Shown here piece after piece: positions 1 through 8,906 of a DNA stretch of 44,986 bases. Each line of letters opens with the position of its first letter. Positions within the stretch are counted from its first letter, which is position 1. The stretch lies in contig JAPPFH010000030.1 of the NCBI GenBank assembly GCA_028875185.1, positions 1 to 44,986 on the forward strand. Direction: 5' to 3'. A program made the translations under genes and the position numbers. The DNA is from Chloroflexota bacterium. Its GTDB lineage: Bacteria; Chloroflexota; Anaerolineae; Aggregatilineales; Phototrophicaceae. The notes under the pieces are model-generated. The model was given only the letters and a program-made list of their open reading frames with translations. It did not search any database and had not been told where the DNA came from.

Positions 1-567
1 CTAGGTTACCATCAGTTTGAACCGATAAATGAAGGAGAATTGATGCCGTGGGAGTATGTTCCGGGCGTCCTCAATGACTTTGATACGAGCGAAGCAAACA
101 TCTTGTCTATTGCCTACAATCAGTCTGTACTGCACGATTTTGTGTATGGTGACCGCAGGGCAAATCCACAAGTCTATCTTGCGCGTCGGACTAAATTCAC
201 AGGATCATACATGATTGCAGAAGATACGATTGACGCTACTCAAGTACAGATGGAGATGGATCTAGTACTGGAGCTGAACGGCAATGTAACAGTTTTCGAG
301 GCCAAGAACGGTTTCCATGACGATTTCGCAGTATATCAACTGTTTCATCCGTATCTGTATTTTGATGACCATCGCCGAAGTGGTAAACTAAATTTAGGCG
401 ATATTCAGTGTTGCTACCTGCAGAGGAAGAAGACTCGTCGCCGAAAGAATCAGCAGCAGAGCAGTGTCTTGCGATTACATTTGTACAGATTCAGGGATCG
501 CGAGATGGCGTCTATTGAATTACTGCGCAAGAGAGAATATGAGTTGAAAATGAAGGATCCTCTATGA
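1..567 (+). CDS. Type II restriction endonuclease, PD-(D/E)XK fold, 5' end outside window
   Basis: The frame is open from base 1, and the residues before the ATG at 43 read like protein, so the true start is probably upstream of the window; 188 residues are visible. An ATG at 43 with AGGAG at 33-37 is an alternative start. The likely nuclease core is an Asp at nt 259-261 followed by a hydrophobic strand and E-A-K at 298-306, which fits D-x(n)-(E)-x-K. The stop overlaps the methyltransferase start in ATGA, and this pairing is the main reason for calling a restriction enzyme. A basic C-terminus (RKKTRRRKNQQQ) may bind DNA. Codon and base use are AT-richer than the host genes from 2020 onward, which suggests acquisition. 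The recognition site cannot be read from the sequence. An unrelated nuclease-fold protein is possible. Confidence 0.7.
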   Translation, partial: LGYHQFEPINEGELMPWEYVPGVLNDFDTSEANILSIAYNQSVLHDFVYGDRRANPQVYLARRTKFTGSYMIAEDTIDATQVQMEMDLVLELNGNVTVFEAKNGFHDDFAVYQLFHPYLYFDDHRRSGKLNLGDIQCCYLQRKKTRRRKNQQQSSVLRLHLYRFRDREMASIELLRKREYELKMKDPL

Positions 568-1454
568 CAGCGCTCCCAGAACACCTCATAGATACTGTAG
601 TGTTGGGCGACGTCATGAACACGCTCCATTCACTGCCTGACAATTGCTTGCACATGATTTACGGCGACCCCGATTACGGCGTCGGCATCAATTACGCGGG
701 AAAGAAATACACCCAGCGCTGGGAAGATTATATAGACTGGTACGTTGGGCTAGCCACCGAGTGTATGCGAGTATTGCGCGACGATGGCAATCTGTTCTTC
801 ATAAATTATCCTCGTCAGAATTCATACCTACGTGTGCGTTGCCTGGATGAACTGGCCTACGAGGTGTTTGATTACGTTTGGGTCTATCCTACAAACGTAG
901 GTCACACGCCGCGTCGATTTACCACAGCACACCGTTCTGTCTTGCACGCAGTTAAGAGCAAGAAAAACGCATTTTACAAAGAACAGGTGGCATTGCCGTA
1001 CAAGAATCCAGAAGATCGTCGGATAAAGGGACGGCTTGCGAGCGGTAGCAATGGACGTATGCCCTATTCGTGGTTCGAATTTAACTTGGTCAAAAACGTG
1101 TCGAAGGACAAGACATTTCACGCTTGCCAGATTCCGATTCCACTTTACGACATGCTTCTCAATGCAAGCACTGTGGAAGGTGATAGTGTCTTCGTACTAT
1201 TCGGTGGTAGCGGTTCTGAGGTCGTTCATACTCAGCGATTGTGCCGGACATATTTGTCCTGTGAAATTCATCCCGGCTATCATCTGATGATAGTTGAGCG
1301 ATTGAGCAACAACGGTCATATAGACGAAACGCACAGAATTGAGAGGCGCGAAGAGCAGTCGTTGTCTTGGGATTTGCCAGCGCAATCGCCTTTGATTGAT
1401 GGGTTGATGCCGCGGCAGCTTTCGTTATCAAACGAATCAACCACGACGGAATAG
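564..1454 (+). CDS. Site-specific DNA methyltransferase (beta-class, N6-A or N4-C)
   Basis: This 296-residue enzyme would transfer a methyl group from SAM to DNA and protect sites cut by the nuclease encoded just upstream, with which it overlaps by 4 bases. Motif IV lies near the N-terminus (DPDYGV, residues 35-40) and the SAM-binding motif I near the C-terminus (FGGSGSE, 213-219, followed by CEIHPGY). That order is diagnostic of the beta class. Motif IV is unusual: the standard form is DPPY or SPPY, but here the second position is Asp (DPDY). Motif I is FGGSGSE rather than FxGSGTT. The region between the motifs, about 110-190, should hold target recognition. The low GC matches the neighbouring nuclease and not the downstream host genes. 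Confidence 0.85.
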   Translation: MTALPEHLIDTVVLGDVMNTLHSLPDNCLHMIYGDPDYGVGINYAGKKYTQRWEDYIDWYVGLATECMRVLRDDGNLFFINYPRQNSYLRVRCLDELAYEVFDYVWVYPTNVGHTPRRFTTAHRSVLHAVKSKKNAFYKEQVALPYKNPEDRRIKGRLASGSNGRMPYSWFEFNLVKNVSKDKTFHACQIPIPLYDMLLNASTVEGDSVFVLFGGSGSEVVHTQRLCRTYLSCEIHPGYHLMIVERLSNNGHIDETHRIERREEQSLSWDLPAQSPLIDGLMPRQLSLSNESTTTE

Positions 1455-1465
1455 CTTTCCCACTT

Positions 1466-2020
1466 ATGTCGTTTAACCCAGAACAAGAGATTATTATCAT
1501 TGCCACTGTCATAGCAGTAGGACTTTTGGTGCTTGTTGTGCGGTGGCTATATTTCAACTCGAAAATATACGCAGTCAATAGAAATCGCGATGAATACATG
1601 CGTATATTGGAAGCGTTATCAAATGGTCAACAGGACTTCATGCACTACGATAGACTTGCGGAAGTCGAAGCGAGACTTTCACGTCTGTTGCGGCAATCCA
1701 ATAGCGCGCCGACGGGTTTTATTCTCAGACATGAGCCAGAGATGTTTGGTGCGTTTGGACCTTCACCGAGCGTGGTCAGAACTTATTTGCAGTCCTTCCA
1801 TGAATCCATTGGCTATTTCCGAGCTCGCAAGAACGAAACAGTGAATCCAATATTTTGGATTGAGAGCTTGCTAAATTGGCCAAAATCTGTACTCGGGATG
1901 CTAGGATTCAATGAGCACGGTGCCTTCGCCAACATGCTTAAACTCCTAGTACTGGTTCTAGAGGTGGTTGTCGGATTTCTTCTTGTTGTATCGAGACTAC
2001 AACAAATGGCGCAAGCCTAA
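1466..2020 (+). CDS. Hypothetical membrane protein linked to the restriction-modification genes
   Basis: This 184-residue protein is not recognised. A hydrophobic helix at about residues 9-28 is followed by a soluble, charged middle region, and a second helix at about 158-176 sits near the C-terminus, so the middle domain is probably on one face of the membrane. It starts 11 bases after the methyltransferase stop on the same strand and shares its lower GC content, so it probably belongs to the same acquired unit. No clear ribosome binding site is visible before the ATG. Its stop TAA shares the tetranucleotide CTAA with the stop of the convergent TPR gene. Whether it takes part in defence is unknown. 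Confidence 0.65.
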   Translation: MSFNPEQEIIIIATVIAVGLLVLVVRWLYFNSKIYAVNRNRDEYMRILEALSNGQQDFMHYDRLAEVEARLSRLLRQSNSAPTGFILRHEPEMFGAFGPSPSVVRTYLQSFHESIGYFRARKNETVNPIFWIESLLNWPKSVLGMLGFNEHGAFANMLKLLVLVLEVVVGFLLVVSRLQQMAQA

Positions 2021-2667
2021 CCCCGCCGCCCCACACCCGGAATCAGGCGCAACAGGAGCCGCTGCGCCCGCAGAATCAGCAGGTAGCCCTGCGTCTCGCT
2101 GTGGTTGTCGAATTGCCTGCCGCCGCCGCTGCGCAGGTAGGCGCTCAAATCGGCGATCGCGTCGTCGAACTTGAACTGCGCCGCCCGCGCCCGCCCGCGC
2201 GCCTCGTAAGCCGCCAGCAGATTCGGATTCAAATCCAGCGCCCGTGTCAAATCAGCTTCGGCTTCGGCGTAGCGCTTGCGCTCTTCGTAGGCGAGCGCGC
2301 GGCTGAAATAGGCTTCATCGAATGCGGGCTCGATATGGATCGCCATCGTGTAATCGTTGACCGCGGCCTCGATATTGCGCTGCCGTATCTGGAGATTGCC
2401 GCGCTCAAGGTAAGCCGCCGCCAGATAGGGCTCGATCTCCAGGGCGGCGTTGACGCTCTCGAGAGCGGCTTGAGGGCGCCCGAGCGCCGCTTGCGCCCCC
2501 CCGCGGCAGAGGTAGATTTCGGCTATGTCGCCCAAGCCGAGCTTGATGGCGCTGTCGAAAAGGGCGACCGCGCCATCGAATTCGCCCGCTTCCAGCAGCC
2601 GCAAGCCTTTTTCGAAATAGTTGCCTTCATGCTCGGTCACGGCAAAAGCCCTGATTCCGCGAGACAT
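2017..2667 (-). CDS. Tetratricopeptide repeat protein
   Basis: This 216-residue soluble protein is made of about five consecutive TPR units. Typical repeat signatures are visible (A-x-A-x-Y-x-x-R-G, A-x-x-x-Y/L-x-x-A-I-x-x-x-P), for example around residues 85-115, 120-150 and 154-185. TPRs form helical superhelices that bind partner proteins; no catalytic domain is present and the partner cannot be inferred. The ATG at 2667 lacks a clear Shine-Dalgarno sequence. A GTG at 2640 preceded by AGGG is an alternative start that would remove nine residues. It is convergent with the membrane protein gene, sharing CTAA at 2017-2020. Confidence 0.8.
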   Translation of the reverse strand: MSRGIRAFAVTEHEGNYFEKGLRLLEAGEFDGAVALFDSAIKLGLGDIAEIYLCRGGAQAALGRPQAALESVNAALEIEPYLAAAYLERGNLQIRQRNIEAAVNDYTMAIHIEPAFDEAYFSRALAYEERKRYAEAEADLTRALDLNPNLLAAYEARGRARAAQFKFDDAIADLSAYLRSGGGRQFDNHSETQGYLLILRAQRLLLRLIPGVGRRG

Positions 2668-2723
2668 TCGCTTATTGCTACTGTAACGTAAATCAGCGCG
2701 CGAGCAAGCGATGGCGCTTGCCC

Positions 2724-2729
2724 TATAAT
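2724..2729 (+). promoter_or_regulatory. Putative -10 box TATAAT upstream of the GT-C gene
   Basis: A perfect TATAAT lies 65 bases before the TTG start at 2795, in the divergent gap between the TPR gene and the glycosyltransferase. No good -35 hexamer is visible 17 bases upstream, so this is a weak inference from one box only. Confidence 0.35.
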
Positions 2730-2794
2730 AGAGACTGTTTCAAATAGCATCGCATAACCGCGTCTCGCGCCGCGCCCAGATTCAGGAGACCGCC

Positions 2795-4219
2795 TTGCCG
2801 CGCCGCATTCTTGTCGCCCTGCTCGTCTTGCAAGCATTCACGCACTTGTTTTGGCTGTCGCCAGCGGCGCATTCGGGTCAAGTGGCGATCCCCTGGATGA
2901 TGAATCGCGGCTTGACGCTGTTTGGCGATATTTGGGAACAGCACGCGCCCGGCAGTTCCGTATTGGCGGCGGCCGCGCAATCGCTGATCGCCATTGACCC
3001 GGGCTTGTTGGCGAAATGGCTCAACATCGCGCTCGTTCTCGCATTGACGGCGCTGGTCTATCAGTTGGCGAAACGGCTTTCGGGCGATGATTGGGCGGGA
3101 GCGCTGGCTGCCGCCGTCTTCGCCTGGTGGGCGCCGGTCTACGGCAACGTCTTGCTCTATTTCGATACCCTGGTGGCTCTCTGTGTGCTGGCGGCGCTGC
3201 TCGTCTATTTTCATTGCGGCGAGCGACGGTCGGCGAAGCGGATCGCGGCTGTCGGCTTGTTGATGGGCGCCGCAACGATCTTCAAGCAACATGCCTGGCT
3301 GGCTGTCGCCTTGCTCGGGCTCTGGCTGCTGTTGACCGAAAGGCGGCGAAGCCTTTTGGTCTATTGCGCGGCGGCGCTTTTTCTTCCGCTGCTGCAGTGG
3401 CTCGCGCTTTGGAGCGCAGGATCGCTGGATAGCTACATCTTTTGGAATTGGACCTTCAATTTCAGCGGCGCGATGAATGGCGTGCCGCTCGATGGCGATC
3501 TCTTTCGCAAGCTGCTTTTGACCAACGCGCTCGTCTTCCCCTTTGTCGCGCTCGCCTTGCGAAATGATCGGCGTCACCTGATTCTGGCGGCGCTGTGGCT
3601 GGCCGGCTTGACCCTGCTCTACCCGCGCGCCGGCGAGAACCATGCCATGGCGCATTTGCCGCTGGCGGCCGTGATGTCCGGCGTCGTACTGGCGAAGCTG
3701 CTGCCGCAGCTTGGCGGCTGGCGCCGTTGGGACGCGCCGGGCACAATCTTGGCGGGCTTGCTCGTTGCCGGCGGCATCGGCTGGTTCTGGACTGGCGCCG
3801 TCAGTTATATCCCGACGCCTGTGGGCGCGGGCGTCATCCTCGGCTACGATGAATTCCGCGATCTAGCGTCTGCGCTAAACAAACGCGCAAACGCCGGCGA
3901 CACGCTCTTTGCGCTGCCGGAAACCGACAGTACGCCGCAGCTGCACCCGCTGACCGGCATGCCACCGCCCGGCATCTGGGTCAAGGGCTGGCACTGGTAT
4001 TTCGAGCCGGAGCGGGTCTTGGCGACGATATTGGCGGAATGGGAAGCGGCGCCGCCAACCTGGATCGTAGTCTTCCCCCAGCTGATACCGGCGGGCGAGC
4101 CCGGCATCAGCGCCTTGCTGGACATCGTCGAGGCGCGCTATGCGCTGGCTTTTGAATCCGCGCCGATCTATGACCACGGGCGGGCGGCGGCCTATCGCCT
4201 GAAAAACGCGGACACATGA
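2795..4219 (+). CDS. GT-C fold glycosyltransferase (family 39/83-like membrane protein)
   Basis: This 474-residue polytopic membrane protein has about ten hydrophobic helices and a shorter soluble C-terminal part from about residue 350. The motif GDIWEQHAPGS at residues 44-54, in the first extracytoplasmic loop, matches the D-x-W-E-x-x-P-P-G loop of ArnT/PMT-type GT-C enzymes, which use lipid-linked sugar donors. The Asp and Glu there are the expected metal or catalytic positions. The TTG start is chosen because CAGGAGA sits directly upstream at 2781-2787. It overlaps the next gene by 4 bases (ATGA), so the two are probably translationally coupled. The acceptor, protein or glycolipid, is unknown. 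Confidence 0.7.
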   Translation: MPRRILVALLVLQAFTHLFWLSPAAHSGQVAIPWMMNRGLTLFGDIWEQHAPGSSVLAAAAQSLIAIDPGLLAKWLNIALVLALTALVYQLAKRLSGDDWAGALAAAVFAWWAPVYGNVLLYFDTLVALCVLAALLVYFHCGERRSAKRIAAVGLLMGAATIFKQHAWLAVALLGLWLLLTERRRSLLVYCAAALFLPLLQWLALWSAGSLDSYIFWNWTFNFSGAMNGVPLDGDLFRKLLLTNALVFPFVALALRNDRRHLILAALWLAGLTLLYPRAGENHAMAHLPLAAVMSGVVLAKLLPQLGGWRRWDAPGTILAGLLVAGGIGWFWTGAVSYIPTPVGAGVILGYDEFRDLASALNKRANAGDTLFALPETDSTPQLHPLTGMPPPGIWVKGWHWYFEPERVLATILAEWEAAPPTWIVVFPQLIPAGEPGISALLDIVEARYALAFESAPIYDHGRAAAYRLKNADT

Positions 4220-5454
4220 GCCGTGAGATGATTCAACTGTCGCCGCGCGGCAAGGCCATCTATCAGCTGCTGGATCTTACGGTAGCGCTGCTTCTGCTGT
4301 ATGGCGCCGGTTTCTGCGCGAGCGCGCTTTTTCAGCTCCCGTCGCCGCCGCTTACGGATATTATCTCGGTCGAAATCATTGAGCGCTGCACCGAGCGCGC
4401 CTTTCAACTCACCATCCTGAGCGGGCTCATCGCCGCCGGCTTGATGATGGCGGGCGAGCGTCTTAGCGTCCACTCAGTATTGTCGCTGCGGCGGATTTGG
4501 ACGGCGCTCGCAATCGTTTCGGTCGCGCTCAGTCCCTTCGATTTCAAGGCGGCGCTGGACTTGGCGGCGGCGCTGGCGCTGCTGCTTACGCTGGCGCTGA
4601 GCTACCGGGCTGTGGTCTCGGTCTCCTTCCGCGCCTGGCAAACTGGTCTTCTATTGATCGTCCTCAGTTTGATCGCGGCTCATCTGCTGGAGGGTCGCGC
4701 GCTTTACGCCGCCCGCGCCTTTCGGCTCCAGGTCGCCTTCCCCATCGCCGGGCTGGGCGTCATGGTTTGGCTGATGCGGCGCTACAGCCGGGTGGAAGCG
4801 GAATGGGCGGCTGACGGTCTGTGCATCACAGCGCTGCTGGTCTTCCTCGCCGGCAGCTTGATCAGCCTGGGACGTCTGGGGCTGGCGCCGACTGTCAGCA
4901 TCGGCGCGACGCCGTTGATCCCGCTCTGCTATATCATTCTTGCCGGGCACAGTTACCACGCGCTGAGCAGCCGCAACGAGAATGCTTCGCTGGCGTCCCA
5001 CTGGATCGCCGCCGCGACGCTGTTCTGGCTGGTTGGCGGCGGTTTCCTCGGTACGCTCAGCATCCAGCCGGCGATAGGCGAAGCCATGCGCGCTACGGGC
5101 CTGGCTGCAGCTCAGGATTGGCTGGCTATGTGGGCGCCGCTCGCCATCGTGCTGGCAATCGTCAATGAGGGCGCGACATCGCTGCGCGGCGACAACCGGC
5201 GCGTCACCGGCTACGTTCCGCTCTGGCTTGTCGCTTTTGGCGCTGGATTAGCGAGCATCGTCGGGGCTTGCCGCGGCGTCGCGCAAATCTACCTGCGTGA
5301 GCTTGCGGCCGCGGAGACGACCGCGATGGCGGCGCTGCTGCTGCCGCTGACTGCCGTCTGGATCATCTGCCTGTCGGCGGCCGGCGCCGGGATTGTGATT
5401 TATGCGCTGGGCTTCTGGCTGCGGCGGACCCGGATTATGGTCGCCGAGCGCTAA
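4216..5454 (+). CDS. Polytopic membrane protein of unknown function
   Basis: This 412-residue protein is almost entirely hydrophobic, with roughly ten to twelve predicted helices and short loops; a charged stretch occurs around residues 185-200. No family is recognised. Its start codon overlaps the stop of the preceding GT-C gene in ATGA, which suggests it works with that glycosyltransferase, perhaps in transport or polymerisation of the glycan; this is inference from position only. Its TAA stop shares CTAA (5451-5454) with the stop of a frameshifted gene on the other strand. Confidence 0.7.
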   Translation: MSREMIQLSPRGKAIYQLLDLTVALLLLYGAGFCASALFQLPSPPLTDIISVEIIERCTERAFQLTILSGLIAAGLMMAGERLSVHSVLSLRRIWTALAIVSVALSPFDFKAALDLAAALALLLTLALSYRAVVSVSFRAWQTGLLLIVLSLIAAHLLEGRALYAARAFRLQVAFPIAGLGVMVWLMRRYSRVEAEWAADGLCITALLVFLAGSLISLGRLGLAPTVSIGATPLIPLCYIILAGHSYHALSSRNENASLASHWIAAATLFWLVGGGFLGTLSIQPAIGEAMRATGLAAAQDWLAMWAPLAIVLAIVNEGATSLRGDNRRVTGYVPLWLVAFGAGLASIVGACRGVAQIYLRELAAAETTAMAALLLPLTAVWIICLSAAGAGIVIYALGFWLRRTRIMVAER

Positions 5455-5655
5455 CCTGCTTTCGGCGGGATGAAAGCCGCGAGGAGCGCACTGGCGTATG
5501 CGATCAGCAGCCAGGCGCCGGAGCTGCCGGCGTCATCGGGAGGCATGTTGGGGGAGACCAACGCGAAAGAATTGCTGACCAGCCAGCCGAAAAACGACAG
5601 TCGCCAGCAGCCAAATGCCAAACTCGATTGAGAAAAACAAGCGCCTATTCATCAT
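5451..5655 (-). pseudogene. Frameshifted small two-helix membrane protein
   Basis: From ATGATG at 5655-5650 the minus strand encodes MNRRLFFSIEFGIWLLATVV, a clear membrane helix, then runs into a stop at 5533. After a TTTTT run near 5603 the next frame continues with coding-like sequence, including a second helix (GAWLLIAYASALLAAFIPP), and stops at 5451-5453. Removing one T would fuse the two into a protein of about 66 residues. The start lies 11 bases after the metallophosphoesterase stop, so it would be the second gene of that unit. The final TAG shares CTAA with the convergent gene. It is either a true frameshift, a sequencing or assembly error in the homopolymer, or slippage. Confidence 0.45.
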
Positions 5656-5666
5656 GCAGCCGCGGT

Positions 5667-6437
5667 TCAGCCCCTCAGCTTCGGACGAATCCAGTCCATT
5701 TTGGGGTAAGCCAAGCGCTCCCACTCGCGCAGCGTCGCCGCCACATCATAGGGGACGCGCCGCAAATCAACCCTGAGCGCGCCGTCTTGCCACTCCAGAA
5801 TCGCCCACTCGGCGAGACCGGGATTCCCGAAAGACAAGCCGATGCTGCCCGGATTGATGACGCGCCAGCCATCGACTTGACGATCCAACGCCAGGTGCGT
5901 ATGACCGCAGAGCGCCAGCCGCCCGCCACGGTCCAGCAGCGCGTCAGCCGCTTCTTCGTCGGCGCTGTCGGGTCCCAGCGCGACCGATTCATCATCGCCC
6001 GGGATGGCGTGAAAGCCGATCACGCGGCCGTAGCCAGCGACATCGAGCTTGAGTTCGCGGCTCAAAATATCGCGCAGCAGCGAGAAATCCGCCCAACTCA
6101 GCCGCTCCATTGACCAAGCGTTAATAGCGCTCATGCTCAGGATATTTTCGCGAAAGGCATCAAATTCGCCTTCTTCTTTCGGCGGCGCAAAGGCGATGCG
6201 GGCGCCGGTCACCAGGTAGCGGTCGGTGTTGCCGCCGATGATTTTGACCTTATCTTCGCCGCGTTGCTCCCGCAGGCTGTTCAACGCTTGAACGCATTCA
6301 CGCGGCTGCCCGCCCAAAGCCGCCAGGTCGCCCAGGCACCAGATCAGATCAAATTCGCCGCAGCGTTCCATGTCTTCTAGGGCGGCTTGCAGCGCGGGCA
6401 AGTTGCCGTGAATATCCGAGAGTATCGCCAGGCGCAT
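5667..6437 (-). CDS. Metallophosphoesterase (predicted phosphodiesterase)
   Basis: This 256-residue calcineurin-like phosphoesterase probably hydrolyses phosphomono- or phosphodiester bonds with two metal ions. The metal-binding motifs run in order: D-x-H in LSDIHGN near the N-terminus, GDLAALG, GGNTD (replacing GNHD), H in GFHAIPGD and GHTH near residue 200. The start at 6437 is chosen because the family begins directly with the strand MRLAILSDIHGN; the upstream residues of the longer frame do not fit. It is divergent from the GT-C gene at 6530. The substrate is unknown; members of this YfcE-like group act on various phosphodiesters. Confidence 0.85.
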   Translation of the reverse strand: MRLAILSDIHGNLPALQAALEDMERCGEFDLIWCLGDLAALGGQPRECVQALNSLREQRGEDKVKIIGGNTDRYLVTGARIAFAPPKEEGEFDAFRENILSMSAINAWSMERLSWADFSLLRDILSRELKLDVAGYGRVIGFHAIPGDDESVALGPDSADEEAADALLDRGGRLALCGHTHLALDRQVDGWRVINPGSIGLSFGNPGLAEWAILEWQDGALRVDLRRVPYDVAATLREWERLAYPKMDWIRPKLRG

Positions 6438-6529
6438 GATGATATCCGTCCTCTGCCAATAGCGAGTCAAGTGGACAAAGTGTAACATGGAAACGCGTTA
6501 GCGGCAGTCGCTACGGAGCAGCCCGCATC

Positions 6530-8764
6530 GTGAAACGGATATCTGACACATGGCAAGGCAATGGAGCCAGCCTGGACCGGCTGTCGTCTTTGCGCGCCTT
6601 GCCCTTCCAGTGGCTGCTGCCTTTGGCTTTCTTCTGCGTTGGTTTGGTCTACCTGTACAGCGCGCCGCATTTTGAGGCTTCCGACAGTGACGAACATGTC
6701 GGCGTCATCAAATGGATCGCCGAGACCGGAACGCTGCCAGTCCAGGCAGCCGAGCACGACCACCTCCACGCGCAAGAAGCCAGCCAGCCCCCGCTCTATT
6801 ATCTGCTGATGTCGCTTGTTTGGTCCGCGCTGGACACATCCGATTTTGCTGACTACTTCCAGCGCAATCCGCTCGTTTACATGGGGCATCCCGACCGCTT
6901 GGGCAATCGTAATCTTGCCTTTTATCGACAGCCCTACCCGCCAGATCTTCAGGGCGCGTCGCTCGCTTTATATGTCATTCGACTGCTGACGCTGGGGCTG
7001 GCAACCGCTACGGTGGCGGCGATTTATCAGTCGGCGCGGACGGTTTTGCCGGATCACCCCGGCTTTGCGCTGCTGGCCGGGGCGCTGACCGCCTTCAACC
7101 CGATGTTCCTCTTCATATCTACATCCATCAGCAATGACGTATTGGTGACGATGTTTGCGTCGCTGTCTTGTTGGCTGGCGCTGCTAACGCTGCGGTATGG
7201 ATTTGACGCGCGGCGCAGTCTTGTACTGGGCATTTTGCTCGCTTTGGCGATTCTGTCCAAGCTCAGCGGTTTGACGCTGGCGCCGGTCCTTGCGCTCGCT
7301 GGGGTCTGGCAACTATGGCGGACGGGCGATCGGCGCGGCTTCGCCATATTCTTTGGCGCAATCGCGCTAGTCCCCTTGCTTCTCGCCGGCTGGTGGTTCA
7401 TCCGCAATCTAACGCTTTATGGCGAGCTCTTCGGCACGGCGACCATGCTGGAGAATTTTGGCGGGCGCAGTATCCCCCTCGCGCAACTCCTGCAAGGTGA
7501 ATTCATAGGCTTGCGCATCAGCTATTGGGGGCTGTTCGGCTCTTTCAGCATATTTACCAATGACATGCATTACCTGGTGATGGACGCGGTTTCGTTGATC
7601 GGCGCGTTTGGGTTATTGATCTTTCTGGCGAAGAACCGGCGGAATCGCTTCCGACTATCGGCAGCCGGCTTCCTGGGGATCTATCTAGCAATCGGCGCTG
7701 TTATGCTGATATGGTGGGCGCTGCAGACGACCGCCAGCACCGGGCGCCTGCTCTTCCCTTACGTGACATCAATCAGCATCTTGCTGGCTCTCGGCTTAGG
7801 CGCGCTGCGGGTTCCGCCTCCGCTCATCGTTTTGCCGATGTTCGCCTTCAGCATCGCCGCGCCATTTCTTTATATCATCCCGCAATACGATCATCCGCCG
7901 ACAGTGGATCGAATCCCCGCTACCGCAGTCGAAACGACCATACGCTGGGATGATATTGCGCTGGTCGCTTATGAAAGGCCGGCGCCAGCCCGTTGGGCGC
8001 CCGGCGACGAGATTCCGCTGACGCTGTATTGGCGTCCGCTGAAAGCCACTGACGAGCCGCAGGCTCTCTTCATCAGCCTCATCACAAGCGCTGGCGAAGC
8101 GCTGGCCACCATCGACAGCTTCCCCGGCTGGGGCACGCTCCCGACCACCTGGTGGGGGGACGATGTCATCTACCGGGACGATTACATTTTGCAGATACCT
8201 GAGGAAGCGCGCGGTTTCTCAGATGTTCGGCTGCATATTGGCTGGTACATCTTCCCCAAGGGCTCAAATATTCAGCCTATGCTTGAATCAGGCGAGCCGG
8301 CAGGCGCCTTCACCATCCCGATAGGCGTCTTCGTCGATGGCGCCGCGCGCGAAACGCTAGCGCCCGATGCCCTGGAGAGTGGCGCAGTCTTTGGCGACGC
8401 GATAGGCCTCGACGTCTGGCGCTTCAGCGAAGGCCGCATCCTGGAACTGGCATGGCGGCTGACGCGCGAAATTGGCGGCGATCTTCGTGTGTTCGCCATT
8501 GTCCTGGAGGCGCCGTATCAAAGCAATGAGCCCTTCCAAATCATCACGCAAGCGGATAATCCGCCACCAGCGCGCCTCGACTTCCTCAAACCCGGCGATA
8601 CCTTCGTCACGCGCCACGAGTTTCAGTTGCCGGCGGGATATACGGGCGTACACGGAATCTATGTCGGCTGGTATAACCCGGAACGCAGTCAACGCCTGAG
8701 CGCGCCCTACCCGTCGAACATGCTGGAACTGCCCGCCCTTCGCTTTTCCGCTCCGGCGAAATAG
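6530..8764 (+). CDS. Large GT-C type membrane glycosyltransferase with C-terminal soluble domain
   Basis: This 744-residue protein has a membrane part of roughly ten helices (residues 28-450) and a soluble beta-rich C-terminal region (about 470-744). The first long loop carries E-A-S-D-S-D-E at 49-55 and Q-E-A-S-Q-P-P-L-Y at 82-90, the pattern of family 39-like GT-C transferases, where acidic residues contact the donor and the P-P motif follows. The C-terminal region may bind or position the acceptor. The start is GTG, with an ACGGAG-type ribosome site 11 bases upstream. Donor and acceptor are not deducible. It appears monocistronic. Confidence 0.7.
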   Translation: MKRISDTWQGNGASLDRLSSLRALPFQWLLPLAFFCVGLVYLYSAPHFEASDSDEHVGVIKWIAETGTLPVQAAEHDHLHAQEASQPPLYYLLMSLVWSALDTSDFADYFQRNPLVYMGHPDRLGNRNLAFYRQPYPPDLQGASLALYVIRLLTLGLATATVAAIYQSARTVLPDHPGFALLAGALTAFNPMFLFISTSISNDVLVTMFASLSCWLALLTLRYGFDARRSLVLGILLALAILSKLSGLTLAPVLALAGVWQLWRTGDRRGFAIFFGAIALVPLLLAGWWFIRNLTLYGELFGTATMLENFGGRSIPLAQLLQGEFIGLRISYWGLFGSFSIFTNDMHYLVMDAVSLIGAFGLLIFLAKNRRNRFRLSAAGFLGIYLAIGAVMLIWWALQTTASTGRLLFPYVTSISILLALGLGALRVPPPLIVLPMFAFSIAAPFLYIIPQYDHPPTVDRIPATAVETTIRWDDIALVAYERPAPARWAPGDEIPLTLYWRPLKATDEPQALFISLITSAGEALATIDSFPGWGTLPTTWWGDDVIYRDDYILQIPEEARGFSDVRLHIGWYIFPKGSNIQPMLESGEPAGAFTIPIGVFVDGAARETLAPDALESGAVFGDAIGLDVWRFSEGRILELAWRLTREIGGDLRVFAIVLEAPYQSNEPFQIITQADNPPPARLDFLKPGDTFVTRHEFQLPAGYTGVHGIYVGWYNPERSQRLSAPYPSNMLELPALRFSAPAK

Positions 8765-8846
8765 CCGACCATGTTGCGCGCTGATCCATGCCGGCAGCTG
8801 CATAAAGCGTTTGAACACAGAGACCGCGGAGGGCGCAGCTAATTCG

Positions 8847-8875
8847 GGCGCGCAATCGCGCGCCTCGCTTATTTC
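8847..8875 (+). terminator. Putative transcription terminator after the GT-C gene
   Basis: A perfect 7-bp stem (GGCGCGC/GCGCGCC) with a 4-base loop is followed by a moderately T-rich stretch (TCGCTTATTT), 82 bases after the stop at 8764. The T-run is poor, so the call is tentative. Confidence 0.4.
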
Positions 8876-8906
8876 TGCTGATATCACTCTACCCGGCAAG
8901 GCATCC

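Noticed and set aside
2723-3655. Minus-strand 310-codon frame opposite the GT-C gene
   Set aside because: Gln/Arg-rich low-complexity translation typical of an antisense shadow; the plus strand encodes a clear membrane protein with a ribosome site.
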